Shown in pieces: positions 1-8,230 of a stretch of 32,483 nt of DNA. Origin of the DNA: Treponema sp. UBA1226 (lineage in GTDB: Bacteria; Spirochaetota; Spirochaetia; Treponematales; Treponemataceae); NCBI GenBank assembly GCA_002309195.1, contig DBWY01000011.1:1-32483 (forward strand). Reading direction: 5' to 3'. The translations under genes and the position numbers were made by a program. Within the stretch, counting starts at the first letter, position 1. Every line of letters begins with the position of its first letter. The notes beneath the pieces were generated by a model. That model was not told the origin of the DNA. It was given only the letters and a program-made list of their open reading frames with translations, and did not search any database.

Positions 1-1
1 C

Positions 2-1231
2 ACCAAAAACGACCGTTTAAAGTGCGGTAAAAAACTAAAATACATCGAATTATTTTCAGGAATAGGAGCTTTTCATCAAGCAATCACAAATATAATGCCA
101 AACGCAAAATGTGTATTTGCAGCAGACATAAATAAAGATTGTGCGACAGTATACAAACTTAATTACGGAATAGATTCATTATGTGATTTAACAAAAATTG
201 ATGCAGAATCAATACCAAATCATGATTTTTGCTTCTTTTCTCCACCATGCCAGGCTTTTTCAAAAGGAGGAAAACGACTTGGCTTTGATGAAGCAAGAGG
301 AACATTAATTTTTGAAGTTTTCAGGATATTAAAATCAAAGATAGAAAACGGCCACCCACCCAAATATATTCTTATGGAAAATGTCAGAAACTTGGTTTCC
401 CACGATAGTGGTAATACAATTCGAGTAATACTAAAAGGTTTACATGAACTTGGTTATAGAACACCAGAGTTACCATTAATATTGTCGCCTCACCAATTTG
501 GGATTCCGCAATTGCGCGAAAGGGCTTTTTTACCAGGCATATACGATCCCAAAAATGTAACAAATCCACTTCCTTTTGATATGGGCAAATTGCTTACAAA
601 AAATGATAATAATATTTTTTCAATTATTGATGGGAAAGATTCTGATAAATCTTTACTAATTAGAAAAGAAGACATGCGAACTATGAATGCATGGAACGAA
701 TTTTATCATGGCATAGATCTAAAAGTAATTGGATTCCCTGTTTGGGCTGATTATTTTCACTCGAATGAAGATATATCCGATTTCCCAGAATGGAAAAAAG
801 ATTTTGTACATAAAAATGAAGAATTATATAAACGAAACAAAACCTTTATTGATTCATGGGCAAAAAAATGGAAAGTCTATACAGACTTTAATCCTACGCA
901 AAGAAAATTTGAATGGCAATGTGGAACAAATATAAAAGATATTTCAGAAGCTTTAATCCAATTTAGACCATCAGGAATGCGAGTTAAAGTCCCAACCGTA
1001 GCTCCTGCATTGGTTGCAATGGTTCAAACTCCTGTAATCGGTAAATTAAAACGAAAACTATCTCTTAAAGAATGCCTCAGATTACAAAGTTTCCCTGATA
1101 ATTTCAATTTTGGTGAACAAACAATACACGAATCTTACAAACAACTTGGAAATTCTATCTGCGTAACCGTACTTCAAGAAGTTACAAAAAAATTACTGGA
1201 GCTTAAGGATGGCAAAAAAACAAGTTCATAA
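2..1231 (+). CDS. DNA (cytosine-5) methyltransferase, 5' end outside window
   Basis: Transfers a methyl group from S-adenosylmethionine to carbon 5 of cytosine in a specific DNA site. The reading frame is open to the left edge. The SAM-binding motif I (YIELFSGIGAFHQA, about bases 41-82) lies upstream of the first ATG at 95, so that ATG is not the start and the true start is off the window. Following motifs are in family order: PPCQAFSKGG (motif IV with the catalytic Cys), ENVRNL (VI), QLRERAF (VIII), a variable target-recognition stretch, then LRLQSFPDNF (IX) and YKQLGNSICV (X). The stop overlaps the next gene by 23 bp, so the two are probably translated together as a type II restriction-modification pair. 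Base composition is clearly more AT-rich than genes to the right, suggesting transfer. The recognition site cannot be read from sequence alone. Confidence 0.93.
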   Translation, partial: TKNDRLKCGKKLKYIELFSGIGAFHQAITNIMPNAKCVFAADINKDCATVYKLNYGIDSLCDLTKIDAESIPNHDFCFFSPPCQAFSKGGKRLGFDEARGTLIFEVFRILKSKIENGHPPKYILMENVRNLVSHDSGNTIRVILKGLHELGYRTPELPLILSPHQFGIPQLRERAFLPGIYDPKNVTNPLPFDMGKLLTKNDNNIFSIIDGKDSDKSLLIRKEDMRTMNAWNEFYHGIDLKVIGFPVWADYFHSNEDISDFPEWKKDFVHKNEELYKRNKTFIDSWAKKWKVYTDFNPTQRKFEWQCGTNIKDISEALIQFRPSGMRVKVPTVAPALVAMVQTPVIGKLKRKLSLKECLRLQSFPDNFNFGEQTIHESYKQLGNSICVTVLQEVTKKLLELKDGKKTSS

Positions 1232-2477
1232 ATCAGAACAAATTTTAGCAAATCTTTCAATGACATATGATTACGATGAGCCTCTTACAAAGCAAATTGA
1301 TTTTTTAAATGCATTTAATCTAGCGCTAAATAATAAGTGTGAAATATTTAAATTTCATAATACTCATAGCGTTTATACATTTAAAACCCCTGACAAAATC
1401 CACTATTTCTTAACAGGTGCGATAACTTATCTTAGCCATCCTCATCCGTTGTTTAAAAAGAGGCTTCAACTAAAAAAATGGTTTAAGGAATTTTATAATG
1501 AATATTCTAAACGCCCAATAGTTGAAATACATCTTATTGGAATATATCATTATCACGGACTATATCTTTTTGTAGATTTCAAAATAGAAGACTATATAAA
1601 CAGAAAACTAAATTCTAGTGCTGCTCATGTTTATTCAAATGATTTGTACCAATCCCTTGCAAATGGAATTTTTTGCAAAACAGATAAAAATGAGAATCAC
1701 ATTTCCGTTTTAACAGTTAGAACATTTTGTGACTATCTGAACGGCAAGAGAACAGAAAATCCTATTTTTACTTTATTTTCTAAATTTAATAACTCATTCA
1801 AATTTGGTGAATGTATTTATGCTGACAAAGCAATAACGGAAATGAAAAATGGAAATTGGTATCAATGGAAGGGAACGGAATGGCCAGGCTGGTATCTTGA
1901 ATATAAATTTTCATGTTTTATTTTTGCAGAAAACTGTCAGCATGAAATGATGTACATTGGAAATATAAAAGATAAAGGTTTACTAGATTTCGATATTTTT
2001 TTCCCAAAAGCAAACTACTATGGAGACCTAAAAGCCAGTGATATTGATAAAACCGAAGCACCTGGTAACGACCAGGAAAATGTTCTAAAAGCCATAAACC
2101 AATATGGCAAATTATGGTATGTAATCTATGAACATAAAACTGAGAAGGACTACCTCCATAATAACAAAATGGCAATATATCGAATGAATTTAATTGGAGA
2201 GAATTATTGCGCTGGAGATAATATTTCTTATGCAAAAAAAATGAAATACTCTGTAGAATTTAAGAGAATGAAAATATTTGAATTAAATCGAATAAACTTA
2301 AATGAGACTCTTTCAGCATTCAATCAAGGGCACCAACCCGATGGGAAAAGCCGTGCTCCAAAATTTCTTATAAATAAAAAGAATATTGACAATTTCATTG
2401 TGTATTCATATGAATACACAGACAATCTGTTATATAATTTTGAAGAACCATTTTTATCTTCTGTTGCTGACTCATAA
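1209..2477 (+). CDS. Probable type II restriction endonuclease (PD-(D/E)xK type)
   Basis: A 422-aa protein that I do not recognise as a named enzyme. Its position, directly overlapping a C5 methyltransferase, is that of the cognate endonuclease. A plausible PD-(D/E)xK core is visible: acidic residues in LLDFDIF (about D260/D262) followed by GDLKAS (D273-x-K275), with E231 in WYLEYKF as a possible extra acidic ligand and a following helix rich in Gln, Asn and Lys. No signal peptide or membrane segment is present. The ATG has a GGAG at 1198-1201. It shares the AT-rich composition of the methyltransferase. Alternatives are another methylase-associated protein or a nicking or modification-dependent nuclease. 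The nuclease call is inferred from context and short motifs. Confidence 0.68.
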   Translation: MAKKQVHKSEQILANLSMTYDYDEPLTKQIDFLNAFNLALNNKCEIFKFHNTHSVYTFKTPDKIHYFLTGAITYLSHPHPLFKKRLQLKKWFKEFYNEYSKRPIVEIHLIGIYHYHGLYLFVDFKIEDYINRKLNSSAAHVYSNDLYQSLANGIFCKTDKNENHISVLTVRTFCDYLNGKRTENPIFTLFSKFNNSFKFGECIYADKAITEMKNGNWYQWKGTEWPGWYLEYKFSCFIFAENCQHEMMYIGNIKDKGLLDFDIFFPKANYYGDLKASDIDKTEAPGNDQENVLKAINQYGKLWYVIYEHKTEKDYLHNNKMAIYRMNLIGENYCAGDNISYAKKMKYSVEFKRMKIFELNRINLNETLSAFNQGHQPDGKSRAPKFLINKKNIDNFIVYSYEYTDNLLYNFEEPFLSSVADS

Positions 2478-2592
2478 AATTTTCAGCCTATGTTTCAGCA
2501 GACTTTACAGAAAGGGTTTGTTCCCATAATTAATGGAATAGTGGAAGACATTACAGCAAACTGAAGAGTATAGTGCATAAGCAGAACACTTT

Positions 2593-3228
2593 CTATCCCA
2601 TACTCCTTACGCGATCTCTGTTTTCTTTGCTGTTTAAATTTCGATTGATGATAAACCTTTTTACCGTATTTCGATGAATCCCATACAACTTTGCTATTTT
2701 ATTAACACTTGTTCCTGCAAGAATCATCACACTTATTGCAAGTTCCGCACCATCAAGTTTACTTTTATTTGACTTAGAACCAGCAGGGCGTCCTAACTTA
2801 ATTCCTTCTGCACGCTTTCGTTCAAGTGCCTCTTTAGTCCTCTGACTTATAAGATTTCTCTCAATTTCTGCACTAAGTCCAAATGCAAATGCCAGAACTT
2901 TGCTTTGAATATCATCTCCTAATCTGTAATTATCTTTTATTGTCCAGACTCGAACGCCATTTTTCATCAAAAGATTTAAAATTGACATAATCATAAAAAG
3001 ACTTCTTCCAAGCCTGGACAATTCAGAACAGATAATTAAATCCCCTTTTGAGACATTCTTAAGTAATTTCCCAAGAGCGCGTCTTTCTGGATCTATCGTT
3101 CCACTGATTATTTCTTCAATCCACGCGTCTATCTTTAAATTATTCCGTCTGCAGAAATCTGTTATTTCAAATCTTTGATTTTTAACAGTCTGCTTATCTG
3201 TACTTACACGAATATATCCATAAATCAT
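2593..3228 (-). CDS. Serine recombinase, resolvase/invertase family
   Basis: A 211-aa site-specific recombinase of the small resolvase/DNA-invertase group. The N-terminal catalytic domain begins with YGYIRVSTDKQ, where the Ser after the Val is the nucleophile, and continues with the ELSRLGRS block and the long E-helix (SAEIERNLISQRTKEALERK). A GRPAG hinge follows, then a C-terminal helix-turn-helix (about residues 168-195, TSVNKIAKLYGIHRNTVKRF). Length and order match Hin/Gin/Mpi-like invertases. The gene faces the restriction-modification genes across a 115-bp gap. No paired crossover sites could be identified by eye, so whether it inverts or resolves DNA, or is a remnant of an integrated element, is open. 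No Shine-Dalgarno precedes the ATG. Confidence 0.92.
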   Translation of the reverse strand: MIYGYIRVSTDKQTVKNQRFEITDFCRRNNLKIDAWIEEIISGTIDPERRALGKLLKNVSKGDLIICSELSRLGRSLFMIMSILNLLMKNGVRVWTIKDNYRLGDDIQSKVLAFAFGLSAEIERNLISQRTKEALERKRAEGIKLGRPAGSKSNKSKLDGAELAISVMILAGTSVNKIAKLYGIHRNTVKRFIINRNLNSKENRDRVRSMG

Positions 3229-3234
3229 AATTTA

Positions 3235-3263
3235 AATATAATGATATTTTTCCTTATTTACGA
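3235..3263 (-). promoter_or_regulatory. Candidate leaderless promoter of the recombinase
   Basis: On the minus strand a TATATT hexamer (3240-3235) ends so that +1 falls on the A of the ATG at 3228. A weak TCGTAA lies 17 bp upstream (3263-3258). No ribosome-binding sequence lies between. The region is AT-rich, so a chance match is possible. Confidence 0.4.
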
Positions 3264-3324
3264 GAAAATTTTTATGTATTTCCTCCCCTCCCTTGATTAA
3301 ATTCAGCTTAAAGCGTGGTTTCTC

Positions 3325-3353
3325 TTGACATAAAGAAAGTGCGGTTGTACTAT
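3325..3353 (+). promoter_or_regulatory. xylB promoter
   Basis: A consensus TTGACA (3325-3330) and TACTAT (3348-3353) with 17-bp spacing place +1 near 3360. TATAAT at 3351-3356 is present but would need a 20-bp spacer. Confidence 0.75.
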
Positions 3354-3358
3354 AATAT

Positions 3359-3372
3359 CGTGCACGAGCACG
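3359..3372 (+). promoter_or_regulatory. Palindromic operator over the xylB start of transcription
   Basis: CGTGCACGAGCACG is a near-perfect palindrome (CGTGC arms around a central CG), the style of LacI-family operators. It covers the predicted +1 and touches the GGAGG ribosome-binding site at 3372-3376, so a bound protein would block transcription. The same 16 bases (with the preceding AT) recur at 31677-31692 in another promoter. Confidence 0.7.
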
Positions 3373-3382
3373 GAGGATTATA

Positions 3383-4867
3383 ATGAAAACAGTTGCAGGT
3401 ATTGATCTCGGAACTCAGAGTATGAAAGTCGTAATCTACGACTACGAAAAAAAAGAAATCATCGAAAAGGCCAGCTGCCCGATGGATTTAATTTCAGAAG
3501 CAGACGGAACTCGCGAACAGAAAACAGAATGGTTCGACAAGGGTCTTGAAGTTTGTTTCTCAAAACTTTCGGAAGAGAATAAAAAAACTATCGAAGCAAT
3601 CGGTATTTCAGGACAGCAGCATGGTTTTGTTCCGCTTGATAAAGACGGAAAAGCTTTGTACAACATCAAGCTCTGGTGCGATACTGCAACTACAAAGCAG
3701 TGTGAATACATTACAAAAAAAGCAGGCGGCGATAAAAAAGTTGTAAGCCTTCTTGGAAACTTAATGCTTCCTGGTTTTACAGCTCCAAAAATTTTGTGGC
3801 TTAAAGACAACAAGAAAGACGCATTTGATAAGTTGAATTATGTAATGCTCCCACATGATTACTTAAACTGGAAGCTTACTGGAAAATATGTAATGGAATA
3901 TGGTGATGCATCAGGAACTGCATTGTTCGATTCTAAAAACAGAACATGGTCAAAAAAAATCTGTGACATTATCGATCCAAAATTGATTAAACTTCTTCCT
4001 GAATTAATTGAACCATCTGCACCTGCAGGAAATGTAAATGCAGAAGCTGCAAAGGCTTATGGAATCCCAGAAGGAATTCCTGTTTCTGCCGGCGGTGGTG
4101 ACAACATGATGGGTGCCGTAGGAACTGGTACAGTTGCTGACGGATTCTTAACAATGTCTATGGGAACATCAGGAACGCTTTACGGGTATTCTGACAAACC
4201 GATTGCAGATCCTGCAAACGGACTTTCTGGTTTCTGTTCTTCAACAGGCGGATGGCTCCCTCTTCTTTGTACGATGAACTGTACTGTAGCAACAGAATTT
4301 GTTCGCGGACTTTTCCAGATGGATGTAAAAGAACTTGACGGTGAAGCTTCTAAAGCTCCATGCGGTTCTGAAGGTGTTTTAGTAATTCCATTCTTTAACG
4401 GAGAAAGAACTCCTAACCTTCCTAACGGACGCGCAAGCATCACAGGACTTACATCAGCTAACACAAACAGAGCAAACATTGCACGTGCTTCTCTTGAATC
4501 TGCAGTATTTGCAATGCGCGGTGGTCTTGATGCATTCCGCAAACTTGGATTTAAACCACGCGAAATCCGTTTAATCGGCGGCGGTTCTAAATCTCCTATC
4601 TGGCGTCAGATTGCAGCAGATGTAATGAACCTTCCTATCCGTGTTCCAGCTTTAGACGAAGCCGCAGCATTGGGTGGAGCTGTTCAGGCATTATGGTGTC
4701 TTAAAAATCAGAACGGCACTTGCGATATCGCACAGCTTTGTGCAGAACACATCAAGCTCGACGAATCAAAGAACGCAGATCCGATTGCAGCAAACGTTGC
4801 AGCATATGATAAAGCTTACGCTGAATATCAGAAAATGGTCGACACTGTTGCACCGTTATATAAATAA
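3383..4867 (+). CDS. xylB: Xylulokinase (FGGY family)
   Basis: Phosphorylates D-xylulose to D-xylulose 5-phosphate with ATP, feeding pentose into the pentose phosphate pathway. The 494-aa protein has the usual length. Visible are the N-terminal phosphate loop (GIDLGTQSMK, 6-15), SGQQHG (76-81), the sugar-contact WCD (98-100), the catalytic Asp in SAGGGDN (D240), SMGTSG, and the C-terminal GGGSKSPIWRQ adenine-binding loop. GGAGG lies 6 bp before the ATG. It stands alone between its own promoter/operator and a strong terminator; no xylose isomerase is adjacent. The shared operator suggests joint control with the isomerase-family gene at 32422, so the natural substrate could be a ketose made by that enzyme. 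FGGY kinases are hard to separate by sequence, so substrate is less certain than family. Confidence 0.9.
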   Translation: MKTVAGIDLGTQSMKVVIYDYEKKEIIEKASCPMDLISEADGTREQKTEWFDKGLEVCFSKLSEENKKTIEAIGISGQQHGFVPLDKDGKALYNIKLWCDTATTKQCEYITKKAGGDKKVVSLLGNLMLPGFTAPKILWLKDNKKDAFDKLNYVMLPHDYLNWKLTGKYVMEYGDASGTALFDSKNRTWSKKICDIIDPKLIKLLPELIEPSAPAGNVNAEAAKAYGIPEGIPVSAGGGDNMMGAVGTGTVADGFLTMSMGTSGTLYGYSDKPIADPANGLSGFCSSTGGWLPLLCTMNCTVATEFVRGLFQMDVKELDGEASKAPCGSEGVLVIPFFNGERTPNLPNGRASITGLTSANTNRANIARASLESAVFAMRGGLDAFRKLGFKPREIRLIGGGSKSPIWRQIAADVMNLPIRVPALDEAAALGGAVQALWCLKNQNGTCDIAQLCAEHIKLDESKNADPIAANVAAYDKAYAEYQKMVDTVAPLYK

Positions 4868-4897
4868 TTCAACTTGTTATAGTTGAATTTAATTTAT

Positions 4898-4942
4898 AAC
4901 TCCCACGATTTTGAAATATACTTGATTGTGGGAGTTTTTTTT
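4898..4942 (+). terminator. Rho-independent terminator after xylB
   Basis: A long stem, AACTCCCAC (4898-4906) with GTGGGAGTT (4928-4936), is followed by a run of Ts to 4942. A weaker hairpin (AATTCAAC/GTTGAATT, 4866-4889) precedes it. Confidence 0.88.
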
Positions 4943-5061
4943 GCGGTTATTATTAAAATCTAAGTTAAAAACAACAGTGAATAAATCAAAAAAGACAGTA
5001 TAAAGCAGGATGATAAACCTTGTATAATTTGACGTTAAACTTAGAAAAAAGGAATTGAATA

Positions 5062-6003
5062 ATGGCTATTACCAAAAACAGACAGTCTGAAAAAACAATC
5101 TGCAGAATGGCAGAAAAAGCATTTCCTGATAAAAAAATATCAGCAATAAAAGAGCTGACCGAAGGAATGTGCAATGTAACATACAATGTTAAGTTTGATG
5201 ACGGCAGCGAAAGCATATTAAAAATTTCTGCTAAGGACAGAAAAGGAAATACATCCAATGAAATCAATCTGATGAAAGCAGAAGTAAGTGCCATGAAGCT
5301 TGTTTCTGAAAACTGTTCATTTAAAGTTGCAGACATTCAGTATTACGATACAAGCAATGCTATATGCGATGGAAATTATTTCTTTATGGAAAAGCTGACC
5401 GGTGATAATTTCTTTTTAGTAAAAGAAAAAATGTCTGAAGAAGAAATTGCCGTAATAAATACTGAAGTCGGGAAAATATCTAAAGAATTGTCAAAAGTTA
5501 AAAATCCTCAATTTGGTTTTCTTGGTGATGACAAAAGATATGATTCTCTATTCAGCTTTGTAAAACAGATGCTTGAAAATCTTATTTCTGATGCAAAGAA
5601 TAAAAACATAGACATCATGTATGATGGACAGACTTTTATAAATCAACTTGAAAAAGACAAGTCTTCTTTTGATCTTGTTCAAGATGCGACACTGGTTCAC
5701 TGGGATATGTGGGAAGGAAATGTATTTGTAAAAGACGGTCACGTATCCGGAATCATTGACTGGGAAAGAGCATTGTGGGGCGAACCATTTATGGATGACC
5801 GCTTTAGAATGCATAACAGGGGAAAACAGTTCTTAGAAGGTTTTGGTAAAACTTCGTTCTCAGAAGATGAATTAAAAAGATTGCGCTGGTATGATGTCAT
5901 TTTGTATTTAACGATGATGATAGAAGTTTATTACAGAGAGTTTGAAGACAAAGGACAGTATTTCTGGGCACGCGAAATGCTTGAGAAGTGTATAAAAGCA
6001 TAG
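5062..6003 (+). CDS. APH-fold phosphotransferase family protein
   Basis: A 313-aa soluble kinase-fold protein of the aminoglycoside/choline phosphotransferase superfamily. The N-lobe begins with a substrate-clamping ELTEGMCNVTYNVKFDDGS segment, followed by the Lys in ILKISA. The C-lobe carries the Brenner motif HWDMWEGN (catalytic Asp and metal-binding Asn) and GIIDWERALWGEP (metal-binding Asp). The small molecule phosphorylated cannot be told; close relatives act on sugars, choline or antibiotics, and a resistance role should not be assumed. AAGGAAT precedes the ATG and a TATAAT lies at 5023-5028. It ends 9 bp before the acyltransferase gene, so the two are probably co-transcribed. Confidence 0.85.
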   Translation: MAITKNRQSEKTICRMAEKAFPDKKISAIKELTEGMCNVTYNVKFDDGSESILKISAKDRKGNTSNEINLMKAEVSAMKLVSENCSFKVADIQYYDTSNAICDGNYFFMEKLTGDNFFLVKEKMSEEEIAVINTEVGKISKELSKVKNPQFGFLGDDKRYDSLFSFVKQMLENLISDAKNKNIDIMYDGQTFINQLEKDKSSFDLVQDATLVHWDMWEGNVFVKDGHVSGIIDWERALWGEPFMDDRFRMHNRGKQFLEGFGKTSFSEDELKRLRWYDVILYLTMMIEVYYREFEDKGQYFWAREMLEKCIKA

Positions 6004-6012
6004 GAGAAAAAT

Positions 6013-7041
6013 ATGAACACACCATCGACAAATGAAACACGAAGTCATTATCTTGATAATCTTAAAGTTGCTTTAACTGTTCTGGTAATTGCACATCATG
6101 CTATGATTCCATTTGTAGATGGAGCAGGCTGGCCGTTTAGCCCGTCTAATCCTGATGAAAGTCTGCCTTATATGTGGCATTTTTTAAATACGAATGCTGC
6201 ATTTTTTATGGGCCTGTTTTTTATGATTTCGGGGTATTTTGTCCCAAAAAGTTTTGACCGCCAGGGCTTTGGAAAATTTATCTTCAAAAAAACGCTTCGA
6301 TTGTTTGTTCCCTTTGCAGTAATTTCTGCAGTAATCAGCGTGGCAACCGGTACGCCCGAATCAGGACATACCTGGTTTCTTGGCACTCTGTTTTTGTTCT
6401 GTTTAGTTTATTCAATCATAAGACTTGTCTGCAAAAAATCATATGACAATCCAAAGCCTCTCTCTTTAATTTTTGTAATTGTTTTTGCAGTAATTATGAG
6501 TGCAGGAAGTTTAATCTTAAGAAAGATTTACAATCAGGATGACTGGATTTATTTATGGGTCTATAAGTTTGAACCAGTTCATTATCTGCAATATATAATG
6601 ATGTTTGCATTTGGCGTAATGGCAGGACGAGGCGAGTGGTTTAACAAAATGAGTGGCACCACGGGATGCACATCACTTGTAATCGGACTTTTACTCTGCA
6701 TCGGAAACTATCTTCGCGGTGATAATGCATGGAGTGGTTTTATTTATCAATGGTTTGGTGCATACGAATCGCTTTTGTGCGTTTTTCTCTGCACAGGACT
6801 TATCTGGTTATTCAGAAAAGCTGGTAACTGGAGCGGAAGATTCTGGAAGTGGTGTGCAGAACAGTCATTTGGCGCATACATCATTCATCTTTTCGTGCTT
6901 TTGATAGTAGAAAACATTTTAGACCCCATATGGCTTGGTACGGCAGGAAAATATCTTTCGGTATTAATTCTGGCAACTGCCGGTTCGTTTGTAATCAGCT
7001 GGTTATTGAGGTTAATCCCGGGTGTAAAAAAAGTTTTGTAG
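6013..7041 (+). CDS. Acyltransferase family 3 membrane protein
   Basis: A 342-aa integral membrane protein of the acyltransferase-3 family, which move acyl groups onto sugars or other surface molecules. It begins with the family's typical YLDNLKVALTVLVIAHHA helix (catalytic-site His in the first membrane segment), followed by about nine more hydrophobic helices and the FFMISGYF and RLFVPF motifs. AGGAG lies 9 bases ahead of the ATG. It follows the APH-fold kinase gene by 9 bp, hinting at one pathway that first phosphorylates and then acylates, but the substrate is unknown. No obvious terminator follows. Confidence 0.85.
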   Translation: MNTPSTNETRSHYLDNLKVALTVLVIAHHAMIPFVDGAGWPFSPSNPDESLPYMWHFLNTNAAFFMGLFFMISGYFVPKSFDRQGFGKFIFKKTLRLFVPFAVISAVISVATGTPESGHTWFLGTLFLFCLVYSIIRLVCKKSYDNPKPLSLIFVIVFAVIMSAGSLILRKIYNQDDWIYLWVYKFEPVHYLQYIMMFAFGVMAGRGEWFNKMSGTTGCTSLVIGLLLCIGNYLRGDNAWSGFIYQWFGAYESLLCVFLCTGLIWLFRKAGNWSGRFWKWCAEQSFGAYIIHLFVLLIVENILDPIWLGTAGKYLSVLILATAGSFVISWLLRLIPGVKKVL

Positions 7042-7099
7042 AAAAAAAACAAAACAAAGTTGACATAATTCAAGTGTTTTTAGTAGGATTATATTCAAA

Positions 7100-7128
7100 T
7101 TGATTTAAGACTTGGCGTACAATAATAT
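7100..7128 (+). promoter_or_regulatory. Candidate promoter of the NifX-like gene
   Basis: TTGATT (7100-7105) and TAATAT (7123-7128) are 17 bp apart, giving +1 near 7135. An alternative is TTGACA (7060-7065) with TAGGAT 18 bp on. Confidence 0.5.
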
Positions 7129-7144
7129 TATGGGATGAGGTATT

Positions 7145-7486
7145 ATGAAAGTAGCAGTAACTTATGAAAAAGAAACTGGAAACGTATTCCAGCATTTTGG
7201 AAAGACAGAGTTCTTTAAGATTTACGAAATAGCTGACGGAAAAATTATTTCTTCTCAAGTAATCGATAACGGAGGAAAAGGTCATCACGATCTTCCGCCG
7301 TATCTTAAAAACCTTGGTGTTGAAACTTTGATTCTCGGAAACAGAGGACAGGGAGCAATTGATGCAATTGCCGCCTCCGGCCTTAAAGAAGTTCCAGGCA
7401 TTACAGGTTCTGCTGATGAAGCTGCAGAAAAATTTGCAAAGGGTGAACTCAAAGGCAACTTTAACGCAAAGTGTAATCACCACTAA
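7145..7486 (+). CDS. NifB/NifX-like (dinitrogenase Fe-Mo cofactor family) protein
   Basis: A 113-aa single-domain protein of the NifX/NifB C-terminal family. The fold's strands are recognisable: KVAVTYE at the start, FQHFGKTEFFKIYEI, then LGVETLILGNRGQGA and the glycine-rich end. In nitrogen fixers this domain carries metal-cluster precursors; stand-alone copies in anaerobes usually have no proven role and no nif genes are nearby. The C-terminus ends in Cys-Asn-His-His, a possible metal-binding tail. GAGG precedes the ATG at good spacing. It is followed 12 bp later by the GNAT gene, probably on the same transcript. Confidence 0.85.
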   Translation: MKVAVTYEKETGNVFQHFGKTEFFKIYEIADGKIISSQVIDNGGKGHHDLPPYLKNLGVETLILGNRGQGAIDAIAASGLKEVPGITGSADEAAEKFAKGELKGNFNAKCNHH

Positions 7487-7498
7487 AGACATCTGATA

Positions 7499-8167
7499 AT
7501 GGAAATCTTACAATCAAAGCCGCTCTTGCTTCGTTCATGCGAGGCAGGCTTTTTTGGAAAAAATCATATTTATAAAAACGGCTCGATAGCAGAAGCTTTA
7601 TTTACATATCTTTCGGGCGAGCCGGATGAAGAACTTTTTAATCAGCTTTGCGCACCAAAGTGCGGTCGTCATCTTGTCTGTCTTTCTCAAAGCTGGCAAA
7701 ATTTTATACAGAAAAATTTTTTGGATGCAGAAAATTATGTGCGCTATCAGATGAAAAGCGCAGATCATTTTATTTTTCCTGATTTAAGAAAACCTTCTTC
7801 TGAGTTTGAAATCCAAAAATTTGGCAAAAAAGAATTTGAAGCCAAGCCTTTTTCTCACGGAACAAACTATAAAAATGCAGAAGACTTTGCAGAAAACGGC
7901 GCAGGTGCAGTTATCTGGCACGACGACAAAATCGTTTCATCAGCTTCTTCGTTCATCACTTTTAAAAACGAGATTGAGCTTGATTTTTCTACCCTGGAAG
8001 ACTACCGTAGAAAAGGCCTTGTAACCCACTGTATAAGCAAAATGCTCAGGGATTGTGAAGAACGCGCTCTTAAAGTCCACTGGGACGCGCAGACAGAAGT
8101 TTCCAGAGACATCGCATTTAAGTTTGGATTTACACTGAATCAAAGCTATAAAGTTTATATTGTTTAA
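7499..8167 (+). CDS. GNAT-family acetyltransferase
   Basis: A 222-aa protein resembling the GNAT acetyltransferase subgroup with a long N-terminal extension. The C-terminal half carries the acetyl-CoA binding pattern: ELDFSTLEDYRRKGLVTHCISKML (about residues 160-183; the Y-R-R-K-G-L turn is the pyrophosphate loop), followed by the typical closing strand DIAFKFGFTLNQSYKVYIV. The N-terminal half has several Cys residues and no recognised motif. The acceptor is unknown. No good ribosome-binding site precedes the ATG, which lies 12 bp after the NifX-like stop, so translation may be coupled. Confidence 0.75.
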   Translation: MEILQSKPLLLRSCEAGFFGKNHIYKNGSIAEALFTYLSGEPDEELFNQLCAPKCGRHLVCLSQSWQNFIQKNFLDAENYVRYQMKSADHFIFPDLRKPSSEFEIQKFGKKEFEAKPFSHGTNYKNAEDFAENGAGAVIWHDDKIVSSASSFITFKNEIELDFSTLEDYRRKGLVTHCISKMLRDCEERALKVHWDAQTEVSRDIAFKFGFTLNQSYKVYIV

Positions 8168-8179
8168 ATTCCGCCTTTC

Positions 8180-8208
8180 TTGAAAAATTCCGCATTTTTT
8201 ACTATTAT
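8180..8208 (+). promoter_or_regulatory. purC promoter
   Basis: TTGAAA (8180-8185) and TATTAT (8203-8208) are spaced 17 bp, predicting +1 near 8215 and a 16-nt leader carrying AGAGGTAAG. This places the ATG upstream at 8180 inside the -35 box and rules it out as the start. Confidence 0.75.
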
Positions 8209-8230
8209 AACAGCCATAGAGGTAAGCCCA

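Noticed and set aside
95..97. ATG at 95 as start of the cytosine methyltransferase
   Set aside because: The frame is open to the window edge and the SAM-binding motif I lies upstream of it.
2521..2540. TTCCCATAATTAATGGAA as a recombinase crossover site
   Set aside because: It is an imperfect palindrome with no second copy found by eye, so an inversion site is not supported.
5062..6003. Aminoglycoside resistance gene
   Set aside because: Only the general APH fold motifs are seen; nothing specific to known resistance enzymes, and context is metabolic.
8180..8230. 17-codon N-terminal extension of purC
   Set aside because: It overlaps the -35/-10 promoter boxes; the ATG at 8231 has AGAGG and matches the family N-terminus.
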